DNA from: Aeromicrobium panaciterrae
GTDB taxonomy: Bacteria > Actinomycetota > Actinomycetes > Propionibacteriales > Nocardioidaceae
DNA length: 64,000 nt
NCBI RefSeq assembly: GCF_031457275.1
Contig: NZ_JAVDWH010000001.1
Coordinates: 310,001 to 374,000 of the forward strand
Reading direction: 5' to 3'
A program made the translations under genes and the position numbers. Below, piece by piece: positions 36,142 through 47,047 of this stretch. The notes beneath the pieces are model-generated. The model saw only the letters and a list, made by a program, of their open reading frames with translations, ran no database searches and was not told the DNA's origin. How positions within the stretch are numbered: the first letter of the stretch is position 1; each line of letters opens with the position of its first letter.

Positions 36142-36218
36142 CACAAGACGTGAACCCCCACCAATCAACGACAAACCCCCACCTACCGCAGAACGGTGGT
36201 GGGGGTTCACGTCTTGTG
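36142..36218. repeat. 22-bp perfect inverted repeat at the 3' end of tRNA-Ala
   Basis: Arms at 36142-36163 and 36197-36218 are exact complements (CACAAGACGTGAACCCCCAC plus CA). The spacer is 33 bases. The right arm includes the last base of tRNA-Ala and the base before it. A second, shorter pairing is possible inside: AACCCCCACC at 36174-36183 can pair with the same right-arm bases, so the two foldings compete. It is a likely transcript end for the minus-strand tRNA-Ala. Confidence 0.85.
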
Positions 36219-36289
36219 GAGCCTAGGAGACTCGAACTCCTGACATCTGCCTTGCAAAGGCAGCGCTCTACCAACTGAGCTAAGGCCCC
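36217..36289 (-). tRNA. alaT: tRNA-Ala (anticodon TGC)
   Basis: A 73-base cloverleaf on the minus strand. Acceptor GGGGCCT pairs with AGGCTCC (one G-T wobble), then discriminator A. The D arm is intact, the anticodon loop TTTGCAA gives TGC, and the T loop is GTTCGAGTC. The 3' CCA is not encoded. It lies in an operon-like row with the DLW-39-type gene and tRNA-Ile, downstream of DUF3566/gyrA, the same as in other actinobacteria. No rRNA gene is next to it. Confidence 0.96.
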
Positions 36290-36309
36290 GTGAGGGTGGA
36301 ATGTAGTTA

Positions 36310-36423
36310 TCAGACCTTGTCGCTCGCGGCGGCCCAGTGGTCGGTCGCGGGTGACTTCTTCGACTGGCCGATGGCCCAGAACACGCCTGCTGCGGCGAGC
36401 CCGAGGGCTATGAATTTCTTCAT
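36310..36423 (-). CDS. DLW-39 type micropeptide between tRNA-Ile and tRNA-Ala
   Basis: A 37-residue ORF starting ATG at 36423 (ATG at 36426 is also possible), with GGAAGG just upstream. The product is a lysine-flanked hydrophobic helix (MKKFIALGLAAAGVFWAIG) followed by a polar tail ending DHWAAASDKV. The D-x-W-x-x-A-x-D tail is reminiscent of the DLW-39 family of tiny actinobacterial proteins, which lie in exactly this place beside tRNA-Ile, tRNA-Ala and DUF3566. It is likely membrane-inserted; its role is unknown. It is co-oriented with the tRNAs and is probably transcribed with them. Confidence 0.65.
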   Translation of the reverse strand: MKKFIALGLAAAGVFWAIGQSKKSPATDHWAAASDKV

Positions 36424-36440
36424 CATGACCTTCCGTCGAG

Positions 36441-36515
36441 TGGGCGTACGAGGACTTGAACCTCGGACCTCATCCTTATCAGGGATGCGCTCTAACCAAG
36501 CTGAGCTATACGCCC
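36441..36515 (-). tRNA. ileT: tRNA-Ile (anticodon GAT)
   Basis: A 75-base cloverleaf on the minus strand. Acceptor GGGCGTA pairs with TACGCCC, then discriminator A. The anticodon stem CATCC and loop CTGATAA give GAT. The T arm GAGGTTCAAGTCCTC is well formed. No encoded CCA. It is 54 bases downstream of the DUF3566 stop, with its own promoter-like sequence in between. Confidence 0.96.
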
Positions 36516-36528
36516 GCAACAGCGATGA

Positions 36529-36558
36529 ACATTACCGCACCGCCATGCTCCGGCCCAA
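36529..36558 (-). promoter_or_regulatory. Probable promoter of tRNA-Ile
   Basis: On the minus strand TTGGGC (36553-36558) is followed after 18 bases by TAATGT (36529-36534), which ends 13 bases before the first base of tRNA-Ile. Read-through from gyrA-DUF3566 could also supply the tRNA. Confidence 0.45.
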
Positions 36559-36569
36559 AACGGGTGGAG

Positions 36570-37403
36570 TCAGTTCTCCTCGCCGAACGTGACCTCGACG
36601 CCACCGAGAACTTGAGCCGCGAGGTTGTAGAGGTGAGCACCGATCGTGGCGAGTGCTGTCATCAACACCACGTTGATCGCAGACAGCACCAACGTCAGGC
36701 CAATCAGGCGCCAGAACCCGAGATAGTCAGTGATGTCGAAGCTCGACGAATCATCGCTGAGCACCGACGTAACTGCCTCGTTGACCTGGTCCCAGACACC
36801 GGCAACATTGAGAACAACCCAGAAGATCGTCATGGCCACCACGCCAACGATCATCATTGCCACCGAGACGGCGAACGCGATGCGCGCTACCGACCACGGC
36901 TCGATGTGATTGAGGCGAAGGCTCGCCTGGCGATTGGACGCAACGGCTGGCGCCGCTGCCGGTGCGGCAGCCAATGGCTCGTCCTTCACAGCGGGGATAA
37001 CGGACGTGGTCGCCGGCGACGGAGTCGTCGTACGTGCGTAGTCCGCCGCGGTCAACGGCCGCGTGGGCTTCACCGGTTCGATTCGACGAGGCTTCTCGGC
37101 CTTGGTGGGCGCGATCTTTGCTTCGGCGGCCGCGATCTCTCGAGCTCGACCCTTGTCGGTCTCCGAGCCCATGGAGTTCACCGCAGGCGCCTCCGTGGTC
37201 TCGGTCTCGTCGGTGGAATCTTCGTCCGTTGCTACATCGTCCGACGACTCGTCGGTTGCTGCCTCAGCCTGCTTGAGTCCGGGCTTCTTCTTCGGAGCGA
37301 TCTTCTTCACGGGTTTGGGCAGGCGCGGAATGGCTTGCGACGTGGCAGCGTCCCCCGCACCAGAACCCGGGACCGAGTCTGGCTCTTGCCGTTCGTCGTT
37401 CAC
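36570..37403 (-). CDS. DUF3566 domain membrane protein
   Basis: Protein of 277 residues. The first 160 are low-complexity and charged (Ala/Pro/Glu/Lys, with [16 protein letters not shown]). The C-terminal DUF3566 core is [20 protein letters not shown], a helix with [20 protein letters not shown], then a [20 protein letters not shown] block and a final helix ([20 protein letters not shown]): two or three spans. DUF3566 proteins are encoded directly after gyrA in actinobacteria (Rv0007 in M. tuberculosis). Their function is not established. GTG at 37403 overlaps the gyrA stop as GTGA, so it is coupled to gyrase. Confidence 0.88.
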   Translation of the reverse strand: MNDERQEPDSVPGSGAGDAATSQAIPRLPKPVKKIAPKKKPGLKQAEAATDESSDDVATDEDSTDETETTEAPAVNSMGSETDKGRAREIAAAEAKIAPTKAEKPRRIEPVKPTRPLTAADYARTTTPSPATTSVIPAVKDEPLAAAPAAAPAVASNRQASLRLNHIEPWSVARIAFAVSVAMMIVGVVAMTIFWVVLNVAGVWDQVNEAVTSVLSDDSSSFDITDYLGFWRLIGLTLVLSAINVVLMTALATIGAHLYNLAAQVLGGVEVTFGEEN

Positions 37404-39949
37404 TCGCTCTGCTCCTCGTCAGTCGACGGTTCCTCCGTTGAGGTCTCGTCCGACGGAAGCTCAGCGTTGCGTGCAATAGTCACGACGCGGTCATCCCCCT
37501 TGAACTTGACGAAACTCACCCCCATCGTGTCACGTCCCTTCACAGGCACACCTGCTACGAGACTACGGGTGACCTGTCCACCCGCCGTGACACTGATGAC
37601 GTCGTCACTGTCCTTGAGCACCAAACCGCCGACAAGCTCTCCGCGAGAGTCGGTGATCTGCATAGCCTTGATGCCGAGTCCGCCACGTCCCTGCTGACGG
37701 TATGCGTCGATGCGCGTCTTCTTGGCGAAGCCACCATCGGTCACCGTGAACACGTACAGCTGGTCCTCTTCGGGGACTTCGTCCTGGTCTGCGTTCTCCT
37801 GACGGATCACCGTCATCGAGAGCATCGCGTCACCGTCGCGGAACTTCATGCCGGTGACACCCGAGGTTGCACGGCCCATCGGACGCAGCTGCTCGTCGTC
37901 GGCCTTGAAGCGGATCGACTGAGCCTTGCGCGAGATCAGCAGCAGGTCATCCTCGGGGTTGACCAGCTCGGCACCGATCAGCTCGTCGTCGTCCTCGCGG
38001 AAGTTGATCGCGATGACGCCGGCCTGGCGCGGGCTGTTGTAGTCAGTGAGTCGGGTCTTCTTGACCAGACCGCGACGAGTGGCGAGCACGAGGTACGGCG
38101 CCGATTCGTAGTCACGGATGGCGAGTACCTGTGCGATCTCTTCGTCGGGCTGGAACGACAACAGTCCGGCGACGTGTCCACCCTTCGCATCGCGGCCCGC
38201 TTCGGGCAGCTGGTAGGCCTTGGCCCGATAGACCCGCCCAGCCGTGGTGAAGAACAGAATCCAGTGGTGGCTGGTGGTCGAGAACATGTGGTTGACCATG
38301 TCGTCGCCGCGCAGCGCGGCACCACGTACGCCCTTGCCACCGCGATTTTGCACTCGGTAGAGGTCGGTCTTGGTGCGCTTGGCGTAGCCACCCTTGGTGA
38401 TCGTCACGACGACTTCCTCATCGGGGATGAGGTCCTCGTCCGACAGATCGCCATCGGCGGGGATGATCTGCGAGCGGCGAGGAGTGCCGAACTTGTCGAC
38501 GATTCCGGCGAGTTCCTCGGACACGATCGAGCGCTGACGTTCAGGCTTGGCCAGGATGTCCTTGAAGTCAGCGATCTTTTCTTCGAGGGCGGCCAGTTCG
38601 TCCATGATCTTCTGGCGCTCGAGGGCCGCAAGACGGCGCAACTGCATTTCGAGGATCGCGTTGGCCTGGAGCTCGTCGATCTTGAGCAGCTTGATGAGTC
38701 CGGCGCGTGCCTCTTCGACCGTCGGGCTGCGACGAATCAAGGCGATGACCTCATCGAGAGCATCGAGTGCCTTCGCGAGACCGCGGAAGATGTGCGCGCG
38801 TGCTTCAGCTTCGTCGAGGCGGTACTGAGTGCGCCGCTGGATGACTTCGATCTGGTGGTTGATCCAGTGGCTGACGAACTGATCGAGCGTCAACGTACGA
38901 GGCACGTCATCAACCAGGGCCAGCATGTTGGCGCTGAAGTTGGTCTGCAGCTCGGTGTGCTTGTAGAGGTTGTTGAGCACAACGCGTGCGACGGCGTCCT
39001 TGCGGATCTCGATCACGATACGACGGCCGACGCGCGACGACGTCTCGTCGCGCAGATCCGAGATGCCCTGGATGCGACCGGTGTTGACCAGTTCGGCGAT
39101 CTTGCGCATCAGGTTGTCCGGGTTGACCTGGTAGGGCAGTCCCGTGACAACGAGCTGGATGCGGCCCTTGGTGTCTTCTTCGATTGAGACGATGGCGCGC
39201 ATCATGACCGAACCGCGGCCCGTGAGGTACATGTCTTCGATGCCCTTGGTGCCGACGATCAAAGCATCCGACGGGAAGTCGGGGCCCTTGATCCGCTCGA
39301 GCAGCGCCGCAAGAAGTTCTTCCTTGCTGGCCTTGGGGTTGGCGAGCGCCCACTGCGCACCTTCGGCAACCTCGATCAGGTTGTGCGGCGGAATGTTGGT
39401 CGCCATGCCGACAGCGATGCCGGCCGAGCCGTTGACCAGGAGGTTGGGGATGCGGGCCGGCAGGACTGTCGGCTCCTGCGAGCGTCCGTCGTAGTTGGGA
39501 CGGAAATCAACAGTGTTCTCGTTGATGTCACGCACCATCTCCATCGCGATGGGAGCGAGACGGCACTCGGTGTAACGCATGGCGGCAGCGCCATCGTCGC
39601 CCGGTGAGCCGAAGTTGCCCTGGCCGTCGATCATCGGTGCGCGCATCACCCACGGCTGGGCGAGACGTACGAGGGTGTCGTAAATCGCGGTGTCACCGTG
39701 CGGGTGGTACTGACCCATCACGTCACCGACGATGCGCGAACACTTGGAGAATCCGCGGTCGGGTCGGTAGCCACCGTCGAACATCGCGTAGAGAACGCGG
39801 CGGTGCACTGGCTTGAGGCCATCGCGTACGTCGGGCAGAGCGCGCGACACGATAACGCTCATCGCGTAGTCGATGTACGAGCGCTGCATCTCGTCCTGCA
39901 GCTCAACGCCTTCGATGCGGTCGTGCTCGGGAGGGGTCGTTTCAGTCAC
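37400..39949 (-). CDS. gyrA: DNA gyrase subunit A
   Basis: ATP-dependent topoisomerase subunit of 849 residues that breaks and reseals DNA. The N-terminal winged-helix domain has [19 protein letters not shown] and the active-site Tyr126 in [10 protein letters not shown]. The quinolone-resistance region reads [17 protein letters not shown], with Thr where E. coli has Ser83 and Asp at the Asp87 position. The GyrA box RGGKGVRG (QRGGKG type) and beta-pinwheel blades follow. The C-terminal tail is acidic (Glu/Asp/Thr). GTG at 39949 starts the gene. DUF3566 is translationally coupled downstream, and gyrB is upstream with only 10 bases between them. Confidence 0.97.
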   Translation of the reverse strand: MTETTPPEHDRIEGVELQDEMQRSYIDYAMSVIVSRALPDVRDGLKPVHRRVLYAMFDGGYRPDRGFSKCSRIVGDVMGQYHPHGDTAIYDTLVRLAQPWVMRAPMIDGQGNFGSPGDDGAAAMRYTECRLAPIAMEMVRDINENTVDFRPNYDGRSQEPTVLPARIPNLLVNGSAGIAVGMATNIPPHNLIEVAEGAQWALANPKASKEELLAALLERIKGPDFPSDALIVGTKGIEDMYLTGRGSVMMRAIVSIEEDTKGRIQLVVTGLPYQVNPDNLMRKIAELVNTGRIQGISDLRDETSSRVGRRIVIEIRKDAVARVVLNNLYKHTELQTNFSANMLALVDDVPRTLTLDQFVSHWINHQIEVIQRRTQYRLDEAEARAHIFRGLAKALDALDEVIALIRRSPTVEEARAGLIKLLKIDELQANAILEMQLRRLAALERQKIMDELAALEEKIADFKDILAKPERQRSIVSEELAGIVDKFGTPRRSQIIPADGDLSDEDLIPDEEVVVTITKGGYAKRTKTDLYRVQNRGGKGVRGAALRGDDMVNHMFSTTSHHWILFFTTAGRVYRAKAYQLPEAGRDAKGGHVAGLLSFQPDEEIAQVLAIRDYESAPYLVLATRRGLVKKTRLTDYNSPRQAGVIAINFREDDDELIGAELVNPEDDLLLISRKAQSIRFKADDEQLRPMGRATSGVTGMKFRDGDAMLSMTVIRQENADQDEVPEEDQLYVFTVTDGGFAKKTRIDAYRQQGRGGLGIKAMQITDSRGELVGGLVLKDSDDVISVTAGGQVTRSLVAGVPVKGRDTMGVSFVKFKGDDRVVTIARNAELPSDETSTEEPSTDEEQSE

Positions 39950-39959
39950 GGTCTATCCC

Positions 39960-41945
<1,986 letters not shown>

Positions 41946-41951
41946 CTAATC

Positions 41952-41957
41952 AGTATA
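41952..41957 (-). promoter_or_regulatory. Leaderless promoter -10 box for gyrB
   Basis: TATACT on the minus strand, six bases before GTG at 41945. It is the closest match to the sigma-A -10 consensus (TATAAT, 5 of 6) of all the leaderless boxes here. Gyrase genes are often supercoiling-sensitive, and this box is where such control would act. Confidence 0.65.
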
Positions 41958-42171
41958 CGGGCCGGTTACGGGCCTCCCAGCTTCTACCCACATGTTTCGG
42001 GAGTGGTTTCTTGACGCCTACGTGGCCCTCAGAGCCACAGAAGGGCGTCTGTGACGACGTGGGAGGTCCCCATCTGAGCCCAGATAGGGCCTTGGCGCTG
42101 AAAATGCGGTCACGGTTTGCATCGTGGACCTCGGAGATTGGTCGCTGGGATCCATCAGGCATCGTTGAGGT

Positions 42172-42966
42172 ATGTCCCTCACCGCAACCCGTCGCGACAC
42201 CACAGCCGCAGCTGTGGCGACGGCGTTCGTCTCGGTTGCGACACTGGCATTGCTCGTACGGTTCGCGCTCAATTCTGACCGCGGCCAGCAGTGGGATGAC
42301 TCCGCGATGCGAACCGTCATCGCGGGTCGCGACGCCCAACTGACTCTCCTCAGCGTGCTTGGGTACGTGTCGATCGGCGCGATTTTGGCTGTGGCCCTGG
42401 CGTGTGCCGTGGTCGCACTCTTGCGAGGTCAGCCGCGCATCGGCGCTGCCGCCGCGGTGGTGTTGGTCGGCGCGAACCTCACAACCCAGATTCTGAAGGA
42501 AAGCGTGCTCGAGCGACCCGACCTCGGCCTCGGCACTCTCAACAGCTTGCCGAGCGGTCACACGACTGTTGTCGCAAGCGCCGTTGGCGCCGCCTTGTTG
42601 GTGGCGCCGGGAGTGTTTCGCCCGGTCGTCGCCCTTGCTGGCGGTTTCGCCACAACACTCACGGGCGCATCCACCGTCGTCGCTGGCTGGCATCGCCCGG
42701 CCGATGTGATGGCGGCATTGGCGATCAGTCTGCTGTGGACTGCGGTGGTCGCGGCAGCCATCCACGGGCCGCGCCACCCAGTGCGCGGAACACTCGTCAG
42801 CGCCGCCGCCGGTTGCGTCGGGGGGCTCGCGTTCTTGGTGGCGGTCGGCGTACGCCCTGCCTACGGCTGGGTCGGGTTCACTCAGGCCTCACTCGTTCTT
42901 GGCGCCGTGACAGCCGTGACCGCATTATTCGTTGTCGCAGCCGCCGCCGTCTCACCCTCGGAGTAG
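42172..42966 (+). CDS. PAP2 superfamily phosphatase, membrane-bound
   Basis: Membrane protein of 264 residues with about six spans. The PAP2 motifs are present: KESVLERPDL (K-x6-R-P type), SLPSGHT with the catalytic His, and TVVAGWHRPADV with the second catalytic His and Asp. Such enzymes dephosphorylate lipid phosphates such as undecaprenyl diphosphate or phosphatidylglycerol phosphate. Hydrolysis of undecaprenyl-PP (bactoprenol recycling) would fit the cell-wall context, but this is inference. There is no ribosome-binding site; a CATCGT box lies six bases before ATG at 42172, a weak leaderless candidate. The gene is divergent from gyrB and convergent with the DUF721 gene. Confidence 0.82.
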   Translation: MSLTATRRDTTAAAVATAFVSVATLALLVRFALNSDRGQQWDDSAMRTVIAGRDAQLTLLSVLGYVSIGAILAVALACAVVALLRGQPRIGAAAAVVLVGANLTTQILKESVLERPDLGLGTLNSLPSGHTTVVASAVGAALLVAPGVFRPVVALAGGFATTLTGASTVVAGWHRPADVMAALAISLLWTAVVAAAIHGPRHPVRGTLVSAAAGCVGGLAFLVAVGVRPAYGWVGFTQASLVLGAVTAVTALFVVAAAAVSPSE

Positions 42967-42967
42967 C

Positions 42968-43456
42968 TCAGCCGTAGGTATCGCGCGGACCCCGCGCACC
43001 CTTCACGGAGCGAAGGCCCTTCTTCCAGGACGGCGCCTGCGGTCCACGTACGACAATGCGCAGCACCGAACCGTCACCGAACTCTTCGTTGAGCTTGGCC
43101 ACGATGCGCGGCGCCAACATCCGCAACTGAGTCGCCCAAGCGGTCGAGTCGGTACGTACTTCGACCTCGCCGTCCTCGAACGCGATCACCTCGGAGTGCT
43201 GCGCCACCTCGGCGCCGACGATCTTGGGCCAATCGGTGAACACCCGCTGAGACGCGAGCTTCTCGGTCCAACCCTGGTTCTCGACGAGCTCGCCGAGCAC
43301 ATCGCTCAAAGCGCTCGGTTCGTCGCGATTGGGTCGGGCAGGCTTCGATGGGCGTGATTTTCGCTTGGCGTTCTGGCCGGTCTGTTTGGCGCCGCGGTAG
43401 CTGTTGGCGATCTCGCGGGCGAGTCGCAGCGCGTCTTGCTCTTCGGGTTCAGTCAC
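42968..43456 (-). CDS. DUF721 (DciA-like) protein
   Basis: Protein of 162 residues. The N-terminal 60 are basic and flexible. The DUF721 core (about residues 70-162) shows [33 protein letters not shown], and [20 protein letters not shown], then LRIVVRG. In proteobacteria and actinobacteria DUF721 is DciA, the ancestral loader of the replicative helicase DnaB. It sits between gyrB and recF here, as in other actinobacteria. The start is GTG at 43456, with GGGGAGG 6 bases upstream, overlapping the recF stop by 8 bases. DciA function in this species is inferred. Confidence 0.8.
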   Translation of the reverse strand: MTEPEEQDALRLAREIANSYRGAKQTGQNAKRKSRPSKPARPNRDEPSALSDVLGELVENQGWTEKLASQRVFTDWPKIVGAEVAQHSEVIAFEDGEVEVRTDSTAWATQLRMLAPRIVAKLNEEFGDGSVLRIVVRGPQAPSWKKGLRSVKGARGPRDTYG

Positions 43457-44573
43457 GAACAACCTCCCCACCAGCGACTCTGAACCGGTGACCCTTGAGG
43501 GCATCCGGCACATCTTCGGCAACTGCACCTGTGACCAGAACCTGCTCGGCATCACCAACGAGCTCGGCCAACTGCTGTCGGCGACCTTGGTCGAGCTCCG
43601 CGAACACGTCGTCGAGGATCAGCACCGGGTCGTCATCATCTTTGCGCAGCAATTCGAAGGACGCCAGCCTCAGCGCGAGCGCCAGTGACCAGGATTCGCC
43701 GTGACTGGAATAGCCCTTCGCGGGGAGCGATCCGATGACCAGCGTCACGTCATCACGGTGCGGACCGACCAGGCTGATACCTCGATCGATCTCGTCGCCT
43801 CGACGCCGGGCCACCTCTTCAAGGAGCGCGCCGTGAATCGTTGCCGCGTCTCGTAGGTCTTCCGCGAGCTCAAGCGATGGCTTGTAGGTCGCCGTGATCT
43901 CACGCCGGTCCGGAGCAGCTTCGGCGGCGACGCGTACGTACGCTTCGCCGAGGAATGGGTCGAGTTCGTCGAGCAGTTTGAGTCGCTCGGCGATGAGTTC
44001 GGCGCCCGTACGCGCGAGGTTCTCGTCCCAGATGTCGAGGGTTGAAAGATCCGCATCTCTACGTCGGCCGGCCGACTTGAGCAGAGTGTTGCGCTGCTTG
44101 AGCACTCGTTCGTAGTCCGAGCGAACCCCGGCCAGCCGCGGCGTGCGCAGAACCAGCAGTGAGTCGAGAAATTTTCTGCGATCCGAGGGGTCTCCCTTGA
44201 CCAGGTCGAGGTCATCGGGCGAGAACATGACGGTTCGGAGCACGCCGACGAGGTCACGCGTACGCGGCAGTGCTCCCCGGTTGATCCGCGCACGATTGGC
44301 TTTGCCTGGTGTGATCTCGAGCTCGAGCAGCGCGGTGCGATCTCCCTTGACGACATCGGCCCGGATCACCGCCTGGTCGGCACCCGCTTTGACGAGCGGG
44401 GTGTCACTCGCGACTCGGTGTGACTCCAGGCGGGAGAGGTAGTCGATGGCTTCGACGAGGTTGGTTTTGCCCTGACCGTTGGCGCCAATGAACGCTGTCG
44501 CTCCGGGTTCGAGGTCAATCTCAACTGCGGCGTACGACCGGAAGTCGTGCAAGGACAGCCGGGAAACGTGCAT
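43449..44573 (-). CDS. recF: DNA replication and repair protein RecF
   Basis: SMC-like ATPase of 374 residues. Walker A is [19 protein letters not shown] (near residue 35), and Walker B/signature motifs are [19 protein letters not shown] and [10 protein letters not shown] near the C-terminus. It binds gapped DNA and loads RecA with RecO/RecR. The family signature LKQRNTLLK is present. ATG at 44573 follows the gnd stop (44579) by 5 bases. It lies between gnd and DUF721 in the origin cluster dnaA-dnaN-gnd-recF. Confidence 0.96.
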   Translation of the reverse strand: MHVSRLSLHDFRSYAAVEIDLEPGATAFIGANGQGKTNLVEAIDYLSRLESHRVASDTPLVKAGADQAVIRADVVKGDRTALLELEITPGKANRARINRGALPRTRDLVGVLRTVMFSPDDLDLVKGDPSDRRKFLDSLLVLRTPRLAGVRSDYERVLKQRNTLLKSAGRRRDADLSTLDIWDENLARTGAELIAERLKLLDELDPFLGEAYVRVAAEAAPDRREITATYKPSLELAEDLRDAATIHGALLEEVARRRGDEIDRGISLVGPHRDDVTLVIGSLPAKGYSSHGESWSLALALRLASFELLRKDDDDPVLILDDVFAELDQGRRQQLAELVGDAEQVLVTGAVAEDVPDALKGHRFRVAGGEVVRD

Positions 44574-44578
44574 GCGAG

Positions 44579-45484
44579 CTAGGCGTCCTTGGGGTCGTGC
44601 CCTGCTTCAGCTGCAGCCTGTACCGCGTGACCGCCGAACTGGTTGCGCATCGCGGCAACTGCCTGCATCGCCGGCGACTCGTCCTGACGCGACGAGAAGC
44701 GAGCGAAAAGTGACGCGGCGATCGTGTGTACGGGGACGGCGTTGTCGATCGCGGCCTCCACGGTCCACCGGCCCTCGCCTGAATCCTCGGCGTAGCCGCG
44801 AATTTTTGAGAGGCCCGGGTCCTCTTCGAGCGCCTTGACCAGCAGGTCGAGCAGCCACGAACGAACGACGGTGCCCTGGCGCCACGAATCGAAAACCGCG
44901 GTGACGTTGTCGACGATGTCGACCTTTTCGAGAAGCTCGTAGCCCTCGGCGTAGGCCTGCATCATGGCGTACTCGATGCCGTTGTGAACCATCTTGGAGA
45001 AGTGGCCCGCTCCGACGCGGCCCGCGTGCACAAATCCGGAGTCACCTTCGGGCTTGAGCGCGTCGAACACCGGCTGCACCTTGCTGATGTCGGCCTTGTC
45101 GCCACCCGCCATGAGCGCGTAGCCGTTTTCGAGACCCCAGACACCTCCGCTGACACCGCAGTCGATGTATCCGATGCCCTTTTCAGCTGCGAGCCCCGCG
45201 TGAACCTCGTCATCGGTCCAGCGTGAGTTGCCGCCGTCGATGATGACGTCGCCCTTGTCGAGCAACTCGATCAGCTCGGTGACCGTGGCGCGAGTGATGT
45301 CGCCGGCCGGGACCATGACCCAGACGACCTTGGGTGACGGGAGCTTCTCGACCATCTCGGCAAGTGACGCGACGTCGCTGACCTCGGGATTGCGGTCGTA
45401 TCCGACGACGCCGACCTTCCCGTTGCGCAGGCGGGTGCGCATGTTGCCACCCATCTTGCCGAGTCCGACGAGACCGATTTCCAT
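44579..45484 (-). CDS. gnd: 6-phosphogluconate dehydrogenase (decarboxylating), short form
   Basis: Oxidises 6-phosphogluconate to ribulose 5-phosphate and CO2 in the oxidative pentose phosphate pathway. The product has 301 residues, the short actinobacterial/YqeC type (long forms are about 470). The Rossmann motif [15 protein letters not shown], the [15 protein letters not shown] substrate motif, the [19 protein letters not shown] segment and [14 protein letters not shown] with the catalytic Lys and Asn are all present. ATG at 45484 has GGAGG 8 bases before. It lies between recF and dnaN, as in Streptomyces and Mycobacterium. Cofactor preference (NAD or NADP) cannot be determined. Confidence 0.94.
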   Translation of the reverse strand: MEIGLVGLGKMGGNMRTRLRNGKVGVVGYDRNPEVSDVASLAEMVEKLPSPKVVWVMVPAGDITRATVTELIELLDKGDVIIDGGNSRWTDDEVHAGLAAEKGIGYIDCGVSGGVWGLENGYALMAGGDKADISKVQPVFDALKPEGDSGFVHAGRVGAGHFSKMVHNGIEYAMMQAYAEGYELLEKVDIVDNVTAVFDSWRQGTVVRSWLLDLLVKALEEDPGLSKIRGYAEDSGEGRWTVEAAIDNAVPVHTIAASLFARFSSRQDESPAMQAVAAMRNQFGGHAVQAAAEAGHDPKDA

Positions 45485-45519
45485 GGCCGAGGCCTCCAAA
45501 AGATTCAGTACTGCGAGGT

Positions 45520-46662
45520 TCAGTTCTGCAAACGTACGGGCATGATCAAGTAGCGGAAGGCAGCGTCGGGATCGGCGCCAATCTCCTGGACGCCCGAAAT
45601 TGCTGCAGGCTTCGTGTGCTGGGTGAACGACAGGTGCACGACCGGATCGGACATGACCGCCAGACCCTCGAGCAGATAGTTCGGGTTGAAGCCGATCGAG
45701 ATGTCCGCACCGTTGATCGTGGCTTCGAGTGACTCAGACGCCTGCGCCTCTTCGCCGCTGCCGGCCTCGAGGAGAAGTTGCCCGTCCGAGAAGCTCAGGC
45801 GAACAGGGGTGTTGCGCTCGGCAACCAGGGCCACGCGCTTGACCGAGTCGACGAACTGCTGAGTGTCGACATAGGCCACAGTCTCAGGCGCTGCCGCGAA
45901 AAGCTGACGTACGCGGGGGAAGTCACCCTCGAGGAGTCGAGTCGTCGTACGGCGGGTGCCGTTGCCCACCACGCCTTCGAATCCGATGAGTCCATCACCC
46001 GCGTCACCCGAGGAAACGGCGATCGTGATGTCGCCTCCAGCGGTGAGCGCACGCGCAGTCTCGCCAAGAACACGGGCCGGAACCAGCGCCTGGGCCGAGA
46101 TGTCGGCCTTTTCGGGGTACCACTGCAAATCACGGAGGCTAGCGCGGAATCGATCGGTGGCCATCAGCGAGATGGTCGAGCCCTCAAGCTCGAGGCGCAC
46201 ACCCGTCAGCAGCGGAAGCATTTCGTCGCGACCAGCGGCAGCGCTCGCCTGGGCGACCGCAGTAGCAAAGTCGTCAGCCTTGATCGTGCCCGAAGCCGTG
46301 GGCATTTCGGGCAGCTGCGGGTATTCCTCGACCGGCATCGTCTGCAGGCTGAACCGAGCGTTGCCGCATACAACCTGAACCTTGGTTCCGTCGAGGGTGA
46401 CCTCTACCGGCTTCGGCGGCAGGGACTTCACGATTTCGGCGAGCAAGCGGCCCGAAACCAGAGCGCGGCCATCAGCCGAGACTTCAGCCGGGAGCGTCGC
46501 GCGAGTGGAGGTCTCGTAGTCGAATCCCGAGAGTGTGAGTCCGTCGGAGGCCGTTTCGATGAGCAGGCCGGCCAGCACGGGGACGCTCGGACGGTTGGGC
46601 AAGCTGCGCGCCGTCCATGCGACGGCGTCCGCGAGTGTGTCGCGGTCGATGCGGAACTTCAC
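45520..46662 (-). CDS. dnaN: DNA polymerase III beta sliding clamp
   Basis: Clamp protein of 380 residues, three structurally similar domains forming a ring with a second copy. The start is GTG at 46662, giving the conserved VKFRIDRDTLADAVAWTARS N-terminus (an in-frame extension to 46761 would run into oriC). The C-terminal hydrophobic pocket region ends FRYLIMPVRLQN, the canonical beta C-terminus. It is the first gene left of oriC; gnd, recF, DUF721 and gyrB follow on the same strand. Confidence 0.97.
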   Translation of the reverse strand: MKFRIDRDTLADAVAWTARSLPNRPSVPVLAGLLIETASDGLTLSGFDYETSTRATLPAEVSADGRALVSGRLLAEIVKSLPPKPVEVTLDGTKVQVVCGNARFSLQTMPVEEYPQLPEMPTASGTIKADDFATAVAQASAAAGRDEMLPLLTGVRLELEGSTISLMATDRFRASLRDLQWYPEKADISAQALVPARVLGETARALTAGGDITIAVSSGDAGDGLIGFEGVVGNGTRRTTTRLLEGDFPRVRQLFAAAPETVAYVDTQQFVDSVKRVALVAERNTPVRLSFSDGQLLLEAGSGEEAQASESLEATINGADISIGFNPNYLLEGLAVMSDPVVHLSFTQHTKPAAISGVQEIGADPDAAFRYLIMPVRLQN

Positions 46663-47047
46663 GTGGTGGGGCCTTTCCGAAGACGGGAGCCGTGGGGATG
46701 AATCCTGCCACGCGACGTACGCGCGGAGGTAGCCAGGGGAAGGTCTGTTTTGGTCGTCCACATGTGGGACGAACTGTGACTTCCACGGGTCTTGTCGAGA
46801 TATAGAAGAGTAGTCGTCGTAGTAGCGTCTGTGGATTCGGTGGAAAACCCGTTTTTGTGCTGGTCAGAGAGCATTTCGACCGGTGGACAACCTGTGGTGT
46901 TGGAGTGGGTGAACCTACGGGTGCTTGTGAACATCCGTCCGGCGTTCACACCGTGTTCACACTGGGACATCAGATGTCCACGTGACCTGAGGGTTTTCCC
47001 ACAGACTCTTCCCCAGATGTGAATGGTCCCGATAGGCCATTCACGGG
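46663..47047. other. oriC: oriC: origin of replication between dnaN and dnaA
   Basis: 385 bases without a gene between the 5' end of dnaN and the 3' end of dnaA. It holds a set of degenerate DnaA boxes on both strands: TCGTCCACA (46754-46762), GAATCCACA (minus, 46830-46838), TTGTCCACC (minus, 46882-46890), ATGTTCACA (minus, 46926-46934), GCGTTCACA (46942-46950), GTGTTCACA (46953-46961) and ATGTCCACG near 46974. None is a perfect consensus. An AG/AT-rich stretch around 46797-46830 is a candidate unwinding element. This is the usual actinobacterial location. The strand switch of genes just beyond dnaA supports it. Confidence 0.85.

Noticed and set aside
36142-36218. CRISPR array or insertion-sequence end
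   Set aside because: The inverted repeat is a single pair without spacer-repeat units, target duplication or transposase gene nearby.
41946-42171. A gene in the gap between gyrB and the PAP2 gene
   Set aside because: 226 bases with gyrB's promoter and no ORF with start signals. Nothing else was seen.
46663-46761. Extended dnaN reading frame into oriC
   Set aside because: The first 33 codons do not match the beta-clamp N-terminus; the conserved start is at GTG 46662.
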